From: Shimia_B sp038525525
GTDB taxonomy: Bacteria; Pseudomonadota; Alphaproteobacteria; Rhodobacterales; Rhodobacteraceae
Direction: 5' to 3'
DNA length: 64,000 nt
Assembly (NCBI GenBank): GCA_038525525.1
Contig: JBCBHO010000001.1
Location: forward strand, 992,001 to 1,056,000
Positions within the stretch are counted from its first letter, which is position 1. Each line of letters opens with the position of its first letter. The position numbers and the translations under genes were made by a program. Below, in pieces: positions 1-8,475 of the stretch. The notes under the pieces were generated by a model. It saw only the letters and a program-made list of their open reading frames with translations, ran no database searches and had not been told where the DNA came from.

Positions 1-38
1 CCTTGCATCCCAAAGGGCAGGCGATTACATCACCGGTC

Positions 39-131
39 GAGAGGTTGGTGCGGGCGTGCGCCTCGCCAACCCGGTCAGGTCCGGAAGGAAGCAGCCGTAA
101 CGAGCCCCGTACGGGTCGTGTCCAATCTCTC
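39..131 (+). ncRNA. ffs: Small signal recognition particle RNA (4.5S RNA)
   Basis: RNA scaffold of the bacterial signal recognition particle; it binds the M domain of Ffh, whose gene lies about 31 kb downstream in this window. The diagnostic apical segment GGTCAGGTCCGGAAGGAAGC is present near positions 82-101, followed by GCAGCC. The outer ends pair: GAGAGGTT at 39-46 with AATCTCTC at 124-131 (one G-U pair), giving a single long hairpin of about 93 nt, the usual size of the short bacterial form. Exact mature ends are inferred from this pairing. The promoter would lie at or before the window edge, so it cannot be judged. Confidence 0.93.
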
Positions 132-351
132 ACCCAGCCACTTCCCATGACCAAGGGCGTCCAGTCCGAAACCCTCGGGCAGGGGCAGAGCCCTGCTGTC
201 CCACATCATCGCCACGCGCACACCGCCCGACGCCGCGCCGTGTGGAGGCCCCGTGCGCGCGGGTCGGCGGGCGGGGGTGGGCGGGTGGGACGCCCGACGG
301 CCCGCGCGTCCCCAAGCTGACAAAAGCGCGCCAGCCCCTACCTTCCCAGGC

Positions 352-723
352 ATGGCGGATAGCGAAAACAAGACCGTCCTCGCCGAGGAGCGCACCGATT
401 GGGCCGAGGACCGCACCGTTCTCGCCTTGGAGCGCACATTCAACAGCTCCAACGGATTCGGCCTCGGCGCGGTGGGCGTCGCGCTTGGTCTGCGCGCGGT
501 CTTCTCGGCCACGGAGCCCACCTGGGCCGCCAAAGCAGTCGCGAGCCTCTTTCTCACACTCGCGCTCTTCGTCTTCGTTGTCGCCTGGCGGCAGGCCTGC
601 AAGACCCGCGAGAGCTTCTCCACGCAGGACGCCGCCGCCCATGGTCGACGCTCCTTCACGGCGATCACGGCGCTGCTCGTCCTCGCGACGCTGGCGACCG
701 GCGCGGTGCTCTGGAGCCTGTAG
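352..723 (+). CDS. DUF202 family small membrane protein
   Basis: A 123-residue inner-membrane protein of unknown function. The N-terminal part has the family's characteristic stretch of acidic residues and LAxERT-like repeats (LAEERTDWAEDRT then LALERTF, about residues 9-27), followed by hydrophobic spans around residues 38-50, 62-80 and 100-122, so about three membrane helices. The ATG at 352 fits the DUF202 N-terminus; a longer in-frame start at 253 would add only low-complexity Arg/Gly-rich sequence. It stands alone between the SRP RNA and a convergent ABC ATPase gene, with 32 bases between the two stop codons. Family membership is fairly sure; the role is not known. Confidence 0.8.
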   Translation: MADSENKTVLAEERTDWAEDRTVLALERTFNSSNGFGLGAVGVALGLRAVFSATEPTWAAKAVASLFLTLALFVFVVAWRQACKTRESFSTQDAAAHGRRSFTAITALLVLATLATGAVLWSL

Positions 724-755
724 CGCGGGACAGCTCCCGCACGGGGCTCGCAGCC

Positions 756-1751
756 TCAGTCGCCCTTCCGCGTGAGCGACAGGAAGACTTCCTCGAGGTG
801 GGGCTCCTCGGTCGTCACATCAGCGGCGCGGATGCCCGCATGTGCCAGCGCCTCGAAGATGTCCGCGACCTCCACAGCGCTCCGCTGCCAAGAAAGATGG
901 AGCGCCCCCTCCTTCACCTCGCCTCGCACGCCCGAGGGCAGCGTGGGCACGGCGGAGATGCCTTTCCCCTGCACCACCATGGACTTCGTGTCGAGCCGCC
1001 CGAGCAGGGCCTCCGTGCTATCCTGCGCGATCACGCTGCCGTCGCCCACGATGGCGATCTCGTCGCACATCTCCTCGGCCTCCTCGAGGTAATGCGTGGT
1101 CAGGATGATCGTCGTGCCCTCTTCGGCGTTGAGACGGCGGATATTGCCCCAGAGCATCTGGCGCAGTTCCACGTCCACGCCCGCCGTGGGCTCGTCGAGT
1201 ACGAGAATATGGGGCCGGTGGACGAGCGCCTTGCCCAGGAGGAGCCGGCGCCGCATCCCGCCCGAGAGCGAGCGCGCATAGGCGTCTGCCTTGTCGGAGA
1301 GCCCCACCATCTCGAGGACCTCCTCGGTCCGGCGCTCCCGCCGCGGCACGCCGTAGAGCCCGGCCTGCACGTCGAGCGAGCCTCGCGGGGTGAAGAAGGC
1401 GTCGAGATTGAGCTCCTGGGGCATGACGCCGATGGCTGCTCGTGATTGCCGCGGGTTGCGGTCCTGGTCGAAGCCCCAGATCCGCACTTCGCCCGCCGTC
1501 TTCGTCACGAGGCCCGCGAGGATGTTGATCAGCGTGGATTTGCCAGCCCCGTTAGGCCCGAGCAGCCCGAAGACCGAGCCCGCCGGGATCTTGAGGTCCA
1601 CGCCCTTCAGCGCTTCCTTTGCTGGGTCCTGCCCGGAGGCGGCATAGGTTTTGCGCAAGCCCTTGATCTCGATCGCGTGGCGCGGTGCGGCCGCGGCAGG
1701 AGAGAGATGGGCGTCGGCGGCGGTGAGGGGGCCTTTATCCATAGCGCGCAT
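756..1751 (-). CDS. ABC transporter ATP-binding protein (ABC-2 export type)
   Basis: A 331-residue ATPase that would power an ABC-2 type exporter. After an about 25-residue N-terminal tail it shows Walker A (GPNGAGKST), Q-loop (VMPQE), signature (SLSGGMRRR), Walker B (ILVLDEPTAGVD) and the H-loop (TTHYLEEAEE). The last 90 residues after the ATPase core resemble the accessory C-terminal region of YadG/CcmA-like exporters. No permease gene lies next to it on the same strand inside this window: downstream is the convergent DUF202 gene and upstream an unrelated chemoreceptor-like gene, so the membrane partner must be elsewhere. A second in-frame ATG at 1742 is an equally possible start, since neither has a clear ribosome binding site. 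Substrate unknown. Confidence 0.88.
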   Translation of the reverse strand: MRAMDKGPLTAADAHLSPAAAAPRHAIEIKGLRKTYAASGQDPAKEALKGVDLKIPAGSVFGLLGPNGAGKSTLINILAGLVTKTAGEVRIWGFDQDRNPRQSRAAIGVMPQELNLDAFFTPRGSLDVQAGLYGVPRRERRTEEVLEMVGLSDKADAYARSLSGGMRRRLLLGKALVHRPHILVLDEPTAGVDVELRQMLWGNIRRLNAEEGTTIILTTHYLEEAEEMCDEIAIVGDGSVIAQDSTEALLGRLDTKSMVVQGKGISAVPTLPSGVRGEVKEGALHLSWQRSAVEVADIFEALAHAGIRAADVTTEEPHLEEVFLSLTRKGD

Positions 1752-1846
1752 CTAGCCCCAGCCTGGCGGCTCGGCAAGCGGAGGGCCCAGCCACAAGCAG
1801 GACGCCCACACGCTCAAGGCGGCCGCCGCGCGGGCGGCGTGCGCGC

Positions 1847-2560
1847 TCACACCCGGGCCAGCCCCTCGAGGTCTCCCATGGAGCTCCCGGCCGCGCGGGA
1901 GGCATCGGCGATGGCCTCCGCCAGCGATTTGATCTCTGCGGCGATGACGGAGAAGCCGCGCCCGGCATCACCCACGCGCGCGGCCTCCACGGCGGCGTTG
2001 AGCGAGATCAGGCGCACGGAGCGGCTAATCCCATCGATCCGGGCCATGGCCTCCCGCGCTTGATGCGCGGCCCCCACGGAGCTTGCGGCCCGCGCGGCAT
2101 TCACCTCCTCGAGATCCGCCTCCATCCGCAAGAGAAGCGCGGTGTAGCGATCTCCGAAGAGCGCCCCGGCCCGGTCGGTGACGTCGAGCAGGTAGTCGAT
2201 GACCGCGCCGGGCACGTCCCCCTCGGAGAGCCCGAGAGCCGCATCGAGCGTGCCGTGGAAGGCGGCCACGCGCTCCGCGAGCCCCTCGGAGCGCGCCACG
2301 TGCCCCCGCGACCAGTCCACCGCCTCGTCCTCGAACCCGTCGACCGGGCCGCGCCCCACCATGGCCCCATGGGCGAGCTCTGCCCGCGCCCGGGCCACGG
2401 CGGCGGCGCGCGCGTAATGCGCCCGCTCGTCTGCTGTGCGCCCATGGGCTGCCAGCATCGCGAAAAAGCCGATACGCCCGCCCTGAAATCGGTACTCCGC
2501 CACGAGGGCGAGCACCTTGAGCCGCGCGACATGCTGCGCCAGGGAAAGAAGGCCGGACAT
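1847..2560 (-). CDS. Miniature soluble methyl-accepting chemotaxis-like protein
   Basis: A 237-residue protein with no signal peptide or membrane segment. The C-terminal part (about residues 170-225) carries a good match to the chemoreceptor signalling tip, the hairpin that contacts CheA and CheW: LNAAVEAARVGDAGRGFSV followed by AAEIKSLAEAI. The protein stops soon after the tip, so the second long methylation helix of a normal receptor is missing. The N-terminal 160 residues are helical and I do not recognise them as a sensor domain. Start chosen at the ATG giving MSGLL; a longer open frame upstream is Pro/Arg-rich and runs into the polA promoter region. It may be a soluble sensor or scaffold for a chemosensory complex; inferred. 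Confidence 0.7.
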   Translation of the reverse strand: MSGLLSLAQHVARLKVLALVAEYRFQGGRIGFFAMLAAHGRTADERAHYARAAAVARARAELAHGAMVGRGPVDGFEDEAVDWSRGHVARSEGLAERVAAFHGTLDAALGLSEGDVPGAVIDYLLDVTDRAGALFGDRYTALLLRMEADLEEVNAARAASSVGAAHQAREAMARIDGISRSVRLISLNAAVEAARVGDAGRGFSVIAAEIKSLAEAIADASRAAGSSMGDLEGLARV

Positions 2561-2729
2561 GGCGCCTTGTTGGCGCGCCGGGGCTAATATCTGGTGAACG
2601 CTGGCCCGGCGCGGCCGATTATTCCCGCGTCTTCCCGAAGGCGGCGGAGACGTTGAGCGCGGGCGGGGCTGGCCTACCATGGCCCGCAATGGCAGAACAC
2701 ACCGCAAGCGAGAAGAGGGGACGCGATCC

Positions 2730-5519
2730 ATGGCATTCGGCAAAGGCCACCACCTGCACCTGATCGACGGCTCCGCCTTCATCTTCCGCGCCTTCCACGC
2801 ACTGCCCCCGCTCACCCGGAAATCGGACGGGCTGCCGGTGGGCGCGGTGCAGGGCTTCTGCGACATGCTGCGCCGCTACATCGCCGCCAATACCGGCGCC
2901 GACGCGCCCACCCATTGCGCCGTCGTCTTCGACAAGGGCTCCCATACCTTCCGCAACGACATGTACGATCAGTACAAGGCCAACCGGGACGAGATGCCCG
3001 AGGACCTGCGCCCGCAGATCCCGCTCACGCGCGAGGCCACCGTGGCCTTCAACATCGCCTGTCTGGAGCAGGAGGGGTTCGAGGCCGACGACATCATTGC
3101 CACGCTGGCCGTGAAGGCGCGCGACGCGGGCGGGCGGGTCACCATCATCTCCTCGGACAAGGACCTCATGCAGCTTGTGGGCGGCGGCGTGGAGATGCTC
3201 GACGCCATGAAAAACAAACGCATCGACCGCGAGGGCGTGGAGGAAAAATTCGGCGTGGGGCCAGAGCGCGTCGTCGACGTGCAGGCCCTGGCGGGCGACA
3301 GCGTCGACAACGTCCCCGGCGCGCCGGGGATCGGGATCAAGACTGCGGCCCTCCTCATTAACGAGTTCGGCTCCCTCGAGGAGCTTCTCGACCGCGCCGA
3401 GGAGATCAAGCAGCCCAAGCGCCGCGAGACGCTGATCGAGCACCGCGCGCAGATCGAGCTGTCGAAGAAACTCGTGCAGCTCGATTGCGAGATGGAGCTC
3501 GACTACGAGCTCGCAAGCCTCGAGGTGAAGGAGCCGGACGCCGACGCGCTGATGGATTTCCTCGCGCGCATGGAGTTCCGCACGCTCTCGCGCCGCATGT
3601 CCGAGGCGCTGGGGGTGGAGGCGCCCACGATCCCCGAGCCCTCCAAGGCCGAGGAAGAGACGCCCGCCGAGCAGGTGCCCATCGATCCCGACAAGTACGA
3701 GACCGTACGGGACATTGCAGCGCTGGAGGCGTGGATCGCGCAGGTCTACGAGCGGGGCTATGTGGCGGTGGATACAGAGACGACGGCCTTGAATGAGATG
3801 CGCGCGGATCTCGTGGGCATTTGCCTCTGCGTGGAGCCGGGCCGCGCCTGTTACGTGCCGCTCGCGCACAAGGCGGGTGGGGACGATCTCTTTGGCAGCG
3901 ACGCGCTGGCCGAAGGGCAGATGGATTTCGACGCGGCACTCGAAGCCCTCAAGCCCATGCTCGAGGACCCGGCCATCGTGAAGATCGGGCAGAACATGAA
4001 GTACGACGCCAAGATCTTCGCAAAGTACGGTGTCGTCCTTGCGCCCATCGATGACACGATGCTGATGAGCTATGTGCTCAATGCCGGGCATCACAATCAC
4101 GGGATGGACACGCTCGCGGAGCGCTACCTCGGGCACCAGCCGATCCCGATCAAGACGCTGCTGGGTTCCGGGAAGTCGATGAAGACCTTCGACCAGGTGC
4201 CCATCGAGGAGGCCACGCGCTACGCCGCCGAGGACGCCGATATCACGCTGCGCCTCTGGCAGGAGTTCAAGCCGAAGCTCCATCGCTCCCGCGTCACGAC
4301 GGTCTACGAGACGCTGGAGCGCCCGCTCGTTCCGGTGCTGGCGGAGATGGAGCAGACGGGCGTGAAAGTGGACCGCGACACGCTGAGCCGGATGTCGAAC
4401 GCGTTCAGCCAGAAGATGGCCGCGCTCGAGGACGAGATCCACAAGCTCGCGGGCGAGAAATTCAACGTGGGCTCGCCCGCACAGCTGGGCGAGATCCTCT
4501 TCGACAAGATGAGCCTGCCGGGCGGCAAGAAAGGCAAGACCGGGAAATACTCCACCGGAGCCGATATCCTCGAGGACCTTGCCACCGAGCATGACCTGCC
4601 GGGCCGCGTCCTCGACTGGCGGCAGCTCTCCAAGTTGAAATCGACCTACACAGACGCGCTCCAGGAGCACATCCACCCCGATACGGGGCGCGTGCACACA
4701 TCTTACTCCATCGCGGGCGCCAATACCGGGCGACTGGCGTCCACCGACCCCAACCTGCAGAACATCCCGATCCGCACGGAGGAAGGCCGCCGGATCCGCG
4801 AGGCCTTCGTCGCCGAGGACGGCAAGACGCTGGTGGCGCTCGATTATTCCCAGATCGAGCTCAGGATCCTCGCCCATATCGCGGACATCCCGGCGCTGAA
4901 GAAAGCCTTCGAGGAAGGCATCGATATCCACGCCATGACGGCCTCCGAGATGTTCGACGTGCCCCTCGACGAGATGACACCGGATGTCCGCAGGCAGGCC
5001 AAGGCGATCAATTTCGGGGTGATCTACGGCATCTCGGGCTTCGGCCTCGCGCGGAACCTGCGCATTCCGCGGGACGAAGCGCAGGGCTTCATCGACCGCT
5101 ATTTCGAGCGCTTCCCGGGCATCAAGCAGTACATGGCCGACACGACGGCCTTCGCGAAGGAGCACATGCGGGTGGAGACGCTCTTCGGCCGCCGCATCCA
5201 CACGCCCGAGATCAACGCCAAGGGGCCCACGGCGGGCTTCGCCAAGCGCGCCGCGATCAATGCGCCGATCCAGGGAACAGCCGCAGACATCATCCGCCGC
5301 GCCATGGTGCGTATGCCCGGCGCCATCGAGACACTGCCGGCGAAGATGTTGCTGCAGGTCCATGACGAGCTGCTCTTCGAGGTGGAGGACGGTGCGGTGG
5401 ACGATCTGATCGGTGTGGCGCGCGATGTGATGGAGAACGCCGCCATGCCCGCGGTGAAGATCGATGTGCCTCTTGTCGTCGATGCCGGGCGTGGCGCGAA
5501 CTGGGCCGAGGCGCATTGA
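2730..5519 (+). CDS. polA: DNA polymerase I
   Basis: A 929-residue family A polymerase, the usual length, for Okazaki-fragment maturation and repair synthesis. Domains: 5'-3' flap exonuclease (residues 1-290, opening LIDGSAFIFRAFHAL), proofreading exonuclease (about 335-520) and polymerase (530-929). The proofreading site looks intact: VDTET (Asp348, Glu350), NMKYD and YAAED are Exo I, II and III. Polymerase motifs are A (DYSQIELRI, Asp705), B (RRQAKAINFGVIYG) and C (QVHDE, Asp879). The start at 2730 follows an AGAAGAGGGG ribosome binding site; the in-frame ATG at 2679 lacks one and adds unconserved residues. A long open frame on the opposite strand of this gene is a coding shadow. Confidence 0.98.
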   Translation: MAFGKGHHLHLIDGSAFIFRAFHALPPLTRKSDGLPVGAVQGFCDMLRRYIAANTGADAPTHCAVVFDKGSHTFRNDMYDQYKANRDEMPEDLRPQIPLTREATVAFNIACLEQEGFEADDIIATLAVKARDAGGRVTIISSDKDLMQLVGGGVEMLDAMKNKRIDREGVEEKFGVGPERVVDVQALAGDSVDNVPGAPGIGIKTAALLINEFGSLEELLDRAEEIKQPKRRETLIEHRAQIELSKKLVQLDCEMELDYELASLEVKEPDADALMDFLARMEFRTLSRRMSEALGVEAPTIPEPSKAEEETPAEQVPIDPDKYETVRDIAALEAWIAQVYERGYVAVDTETTALNEMRADLVGICLCVEPGRACYVPLAHKAGGDDLFGSDALAEGQMDFDAALEALKPMLEDPAIVKIGQNMKYDAKIFAKYGVVLAPIDDTMLMSYVLNAGHHNHGMDTLAERYLGHQPIPIKTLLGSGKSMKTFDQVPIEEATRYAAEDADITLRLWQEFKPKLHRSRVTTVYETLERPLVPVLAEMEQTGVKVDRDTLSRMSNAFSQKMAALEDEIHKLAGEKFNVGSPAQLGEILFDKMSLPGGKKGKTGKYSTGADILEDLATEHDLPGRVLDWRQLSKLKSTYTDALQEHIHPDTGRVHTSYSIAGANTGRLASTDPNLQNIPIRTEEGRRIREAFVAEDGKTLVALDYSQIELRILAHIADIPALKKAFEEGIDIHAMTASEMFDVPLDEMTPDVRRQAKAINFGVIYGISGFGLARNLRIPRDEAQGFIDRYFERFPGIKQYMADTTAFAKEHMRVETLFGRRIHTPEINAKGPTAGFAKRAAINAPIQGTAADIIRRAMVRMPGAIETLPAKMLLQVHDELLFEVEDGAVDDLIGVARDVMENAAMPAVKIDVPLVVDAGRGANWAEAH

Positions 5520-5559
5520 GCGAAGCCTCCGCGCCCCTCAGCGCCCCGGGCCGGCCGAG

Positions 5560-5606
5560 GATGCCTCCGGCGGCCCTCCGGGGGAGGTACGCGGCACAAA
5601 GAAGGC
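5560..5606. repeat. Dispersed intergenic repeat, copy 1
   Basis: Lies between polA and rpiB. Its first 27 bases (5560-5586) are identical to the reverse complement of 37568-37594 in the trmD-rplS gap. Its last part (5584-5606, GAGGTACG-NN-GCACAAAGAAGGC) matches 31106-31128 at 21 of 23 positions. The copy therefore shares one module with each of two other intergenic sites. GC-rich intergenic repeats with CCTCCGG-type arms are, from memory, common in Rhodobacteraceae genomes; function is unknown. Confidence 0.75.
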
Positions 5607-5663
5607 CAATTGCGCGCGAAGATCAGGGCTTGCGCCGACGGCGGAAGGCAGTAGGGGAGCGCC

Positions 5664-6113
5664 ATGACCCGACGCATCGTACTTTCCTCCGATCACGCGG
5701 CCATCGACCTCCGCCAGGCCGTGGCGCGGCATTGCCAGGCGCGCGGCTTTGACGTGCGCGATATCGGGCCGGAAACGCTCGAGAGCACGCATTATCCCCT
5801 GCACGGCAAGGCAGCAGCGGAGCGCGTTGCCGCCGGCGGCGCAGATCTCGGCATCATCCTCTGCGGCACCGGTCAGGGCATCATGATGGCCGCCAACAAG
5901 GTGCCGGGCATCCGGTGCGGAGTTTGCGCGGATACGTTCTCGGCGGCGATGATCCGGGCGCATAACGATGCCAACATGCTCAGCCTCGGGGCGCGGGTCG
6001 TGGGCGAGGGGCTGGCGCTCGCGATCGTGGATGCCTTTCTCGACACCGCCTTCGAGGGCGACCGGCACGCGACCAGGGTGGACATGATCGAAGCCGAGAC
6101 CACGGGCTCGTGA
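5664..6113 (+). CDS. rpiB: Ribose 5-phosphate isomerase B / LacAB family isomerase
   Basis: A 149-residue sugar-phosphate isomerase interconverting ribose 5-phosphate and ribulose 5-phosphate in the pentose phosphate pathway. Family features: the SSDHAA phosphate-binding N-terminus, HYPLHG, the glycine-rich loop CGTGQGIMMAANK with the catalytic Cys at residue 67, and the IRAHNDANMLSLGAR segment. Length is normal for the family. The start has a GGGGAG-like ribosome binding site. It is a single gene, separated from polA by a repeat-bearing spacer. Activity on allose or galactose phosphates cannot be excluded from sequence alone. Confidence 0.92.
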   Translation: MTRRIVLSSDHAAIDLRQAVARHCQARGFDVRDIGPETLESTHYPLHGKAAAERVAAGGADLGIILCGTGQGIMMAANKVPGIRCGVCADTFSAAMIRAHNDANMLSLGARVVGEGLALAIVDAFLDTAFEGDRHATRVDMIEAETTGS

Positions 6114-6159
6114 GCGCCTTGGGCCTTGGCAATTCGGGCCCTACCCCCAGCTAAGGCTC

Positions 6160-7128
6160 ATGATCTCTCGTCGCGCTTTCCTTGCCGGTTCTGCCGCCGC
6201 CCTCGCAGCCCCTGCCCCGCTCCGGGCGCAGGACCTGTCCGCGGCCATCGCCGATCTGCCGCAGCTTCACTCCCTCCAGGTCCGGGTCGGTGACACGCTC
6301 GCCTTTGCCGCCGCGCCGCGTGGCCCGGGGCTCGCGCGGCCAGCCAACATCAAGTCGGTCTCCAAGAGCATCGTGGCGCTCCTTCTCGGCGCGGCCATCG
6401 CCCGCGGTGAAATCGAGAGCGTGACCGTGCCGCTCTCGGAAGTGGCGCCGGGCCTTCTCTCCGGGGCCACGGCGGGGGCGGGCGCGATAACGCTCGAGGA
6501 CCTCGTGACGCTGCGCGCCGGGCTCGAGCGGACATCGGGGGCGAATTACGGCGGCTGGGTGAGCTCTCCCAACTGGGTGCGGGACGCGCTGTCTCGCCCC
6601 TTCGTGGCTGCGCCGGGCGGCCCGCTCCTCTACTCCACGGGCTCCACCCACGTGCTGGGCGCCGCGCTCGCGGAGGCCACGGGCCGCTCCCTCCTGGCGC
6701 AGGCCCGGCAGCGGCTTGGCAGGCCGCTCGGCATCGAGATCCCGCCCTGGACGCGCGCACCGGAGGGCTACTACCTCGGCGGCAACGAGATGGCGCTCCG
6801 CCCCACAGCGATGCTCGAGATCGCCACGCTCCTGCGAGATGGCGGCCGCCATGGCGGCGCGGAGGTGATCCCCGAGCGCTGGATCGCGGCCTCGCTCGAG
6901 CCGCGCACGCGCTCGCGCTGGTCGGGGCTGGGCTATGGCTACGGCTGGTTCCTCTCCCGCTCGGGCTGGGCCCTCGGGCGCGGCTATGGCGGGCAGATCA
7001 TCGCCGCGGACCGCCGCGCCGGCCTCGCGGTGGCGCTCACCTCGGACCCCACGCGCCCGGCACGCTCTGGCGGGTATTTCAGTGACATCATGGCCCTTCT
7101 CGACGGCCCCGTGCGCGCCCTCGCGTGA
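6160..7128 (+). CDS. Tat-exported serine hydrolase (beta-lactamase/DD-peptidase fold)
   Basis: A 322-residue class C beta-lactamase-family hydrolase. It begins with a twin-arginine signal (SRRAFLAGSAAALAAP) and probable cleavage near APLRAQD. The catalytic SxxK is S66-V-S-K69, and the second motif appears as LLYSTGSTHVLG, with Ser in place of the more usual Asn after Tyr-x. A late GYGYGWF and GGQIIAAD segment occupies the place of the third motif. Such proteins are usually periplasmic esterases or amidases rather than resistance enzymes. It stands 46 bases after rpiB and 68 bases before a second exported hydrolase, which may form a small unit with it. Substrate unknown. Confidence 0.82.
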   Translation: MISRRAFLAGSAAALAAPAPLRAQDLSAAIADLPQLHSLQVRVGDTLAFAAAPRGPGLARPANIKSVSKSIVALLLGAAIARGEIESVTVPLSEVAPGLLSGATAGAGAITLEDLVTLRAGLERTSGANYGGWVSSPNWVRDALSRPFVAAPGGPLLYSTGSTHVLGAALAEATGRSLLAQARQRLGRPLGIEIPPWTRAPEGYYLGGNEMALRPTAMLEIATLLRDGGRHGGAEVIPERWIAASLEPRTRSRWSGLGYGYGWFLSRSGWALGRGYGGQIIAADRRAGLAVALTSDPTRPARSGGYFSDIMALLDGPVRALA

Positions 7129-7196
7129 TTGCGTCTTAAACAGCGGGCGGTCCTGCGCTAGACAGGCACGGGCGGGGCTTTTTGCAGGGACGAAAC

Positions 7197-7835
7197 ATGC
7201 ATTTTGTGATTTTTCTTGCCGCCCTTTGGGCCGGATCGGCTGCGGCTGAAACCGGCCCCCGCATCCAGCTTCTTGGCGATTCCATGATGGCCACCCATGT
7301 CCTCACCGGTCGCGCGGTGCCCAACTGGGTGGAGCGCAGGCTTGGCGAGGACGTCGATAACAACGCGCTCACCGGCGCGATGATGCGCGGGATCAGCCGC
7401 CAATATGAGCCGGGCTCCCATGACTGGGTGGTGCTCAATGGCGGCGGCAACGATCTCTGGCTCGGCTGCGGCTGCGATGGCTGCGGCGAGCGGATGGCGC
7501 GCGTGATCACGCCTGAGGGCGATGCCGGGATCCTGCCGGAGCTCGTGGCCCGCATAAGGGACGACGGCGCGCGCGTGCTCTACGTGGGCTACTTGCGCTC
7601 CCCGGGCTTCGGCTCCCCCATCGAGCATTGCCGGGACGAGGGCGACGAGATGGAGCGTCGCGTGGAACTCATGGTGCGCGGCATGGACGGGGTCTGGCTC
7701 CTGTCGAACCGGACACTTGTGCCCTCGGGCGACCGGAGCTTTCACGCATTCGACCGCATTCACCCCTCGGTCAAGGGATCGAGGGCCATCGCGGAGCGGA
7801 TCGTGAGCGTGATCGAGCAGGTCGAGGCGCGCTGA
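7197..7835 (+). CDS. Exported SGNH/GDSL-type hydrolase
   Basis: A 212-residue protein with a Sec signal peptide (MHFVIFLAALWAGSAAAET, cleavage near residue 17). The four SGNH blocks are visible: LLGDSMM with the nucleophile Ser, a central Gly region, NGGGNDLW with the oxyanion Asn, and DRIHPS with the catalytic Asp and His. A cluster of cysteines (GCGCDGCGE) follows block III and may form disulfides in the periplasm. The ATG at 7197 is preferred to one 15 bases upstream because it directly starts the signal peptide and has GCAGGGA before it. Likely an esterase or lipase on cell-envelope substrates; the substrate is not predictable. Confidence 0.85.
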   Translation: MHFVIFLAALWAGSAAAETGPRIQLLGDSMMATHVLTGRAVPNWVERRLGEDVDNNALTGAMMRGISRQYEPGSHDWVVLNGGGNDLWLGCGCDGCGERMARVITPEGDAGILPELVARIRDDGARVLYVGYLRSPGFGSPIEHCRDEGDEMERRVELMVRGMDGVWLLSNRTLVPSGDRSFHAFDRIHPSVKGSRAIAERIVSVIEQVEAR

Positions 7836-7935
7836 TCGATGAGGCTGGCGCCGACGGGAGCGGGTCGCCGGGGCCCCTCGCGAACGGGGCCGCGAAAGGC
7901 GGCGTGACCGCAGGGCCGGGGAGCGAGAGCACGCG

Positions 7936-8475
7936 ATGATCGTCCTCTTCAACAAGCCCATGAACGTGCTGAGCCAGTTCACCGACGAGGGCCGCTGGCC
8001 CGGTCTCGCGCGCTTCATCGACCAGCCGGGCGTGTACGCCGCGGGGCGGCTCGACCGGGACAGCGAGGGGCTCCTCGTGCTCACCGATGACGGGCGGCTG
8101 CAGGCGCGCGTCGCGTCGCCGAAGTTCAAGCTTCCCAAGACCTACCTCGTGCAGGTGGAGGGGGTGCCGGACGACGCTGCGCTGGCCGCTCTGCGCAAGG
8201 GCGTGACACTCAAGGACGGGGCCACCCGCCCGGCCAAGGCCGATCCAATCGCGCCCCCCGCGCTCTGGCCCCGCGACCCGCCCGTGCGGGTGCGGAAGTC
8301 CGTGCCTGACAGCTGGCTCCGGCTCACGATCCGGGAGGGCAAAAACCGGCAGGTGCGGCGCATGACGGCAGCGGTTGGGCATCCGACGCTGCGTCTGGTG
8401 CGGGTGGCTATTGGGCCCTGGCGGATCGGCGCGTTACAACCCGGGGAGTGGATCACGACGACGGAGCGCCCCTGA
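7936..8475 (+). CDS. rluE: 23S rRNA pseudouridine synthase, RluE type
   Basis: A 179-residue pseudouridine synthase of the RsuA/RluE family. It converts a uridine of 23S rRNA (U2457 in E. coli) to pseudouridine. The catalytic aspartate lies in GRLDRDSEGLLVLTDDG near residue 40, and the C-terminal block REGKNRQVRRMTAAVGHPT is the conserved RNA-contacting motif. There is no N-terminal S4 domain, as expected for RluE rather than RsuA or RluB. Its stop codon overlaps the next start in a TGATG, so the enoyl-CoA hydratase-like gene is probably translationally coupled to it. Confidence 0.9.
   Translation: MIVLFNKPMNVLSQFTDEGRWPGLARFIDQPGVYAAGRLDRDSEGLLVLTDDGRLQARVASPKFKLPKTYLVQVEGVPDDAALAALRKGVTLKDGATRPAKADPIAPPALWPRDPPVRVRKSVPDSWLRLTIREGKNRQVRRMTAAVGHPTLRLVRVAIGPWRIGALQPGEWITTTERP

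Noticed and set aside
132..351. Possible gene between ffs and the DUF202 gene
   Set aside because: Frames here on both strands are Arg/Pro/Gly-rich and lack ribosome binding sites or recognisable motifs.
2619..5516. Long 965-codon open frame antisense to polA
   Set aside because: Rich in His, Arg and Leu, without any recognised domain, and exactly opposite a complete DNA polymerase I gene. GC-rich third positions commonly create such shadows.
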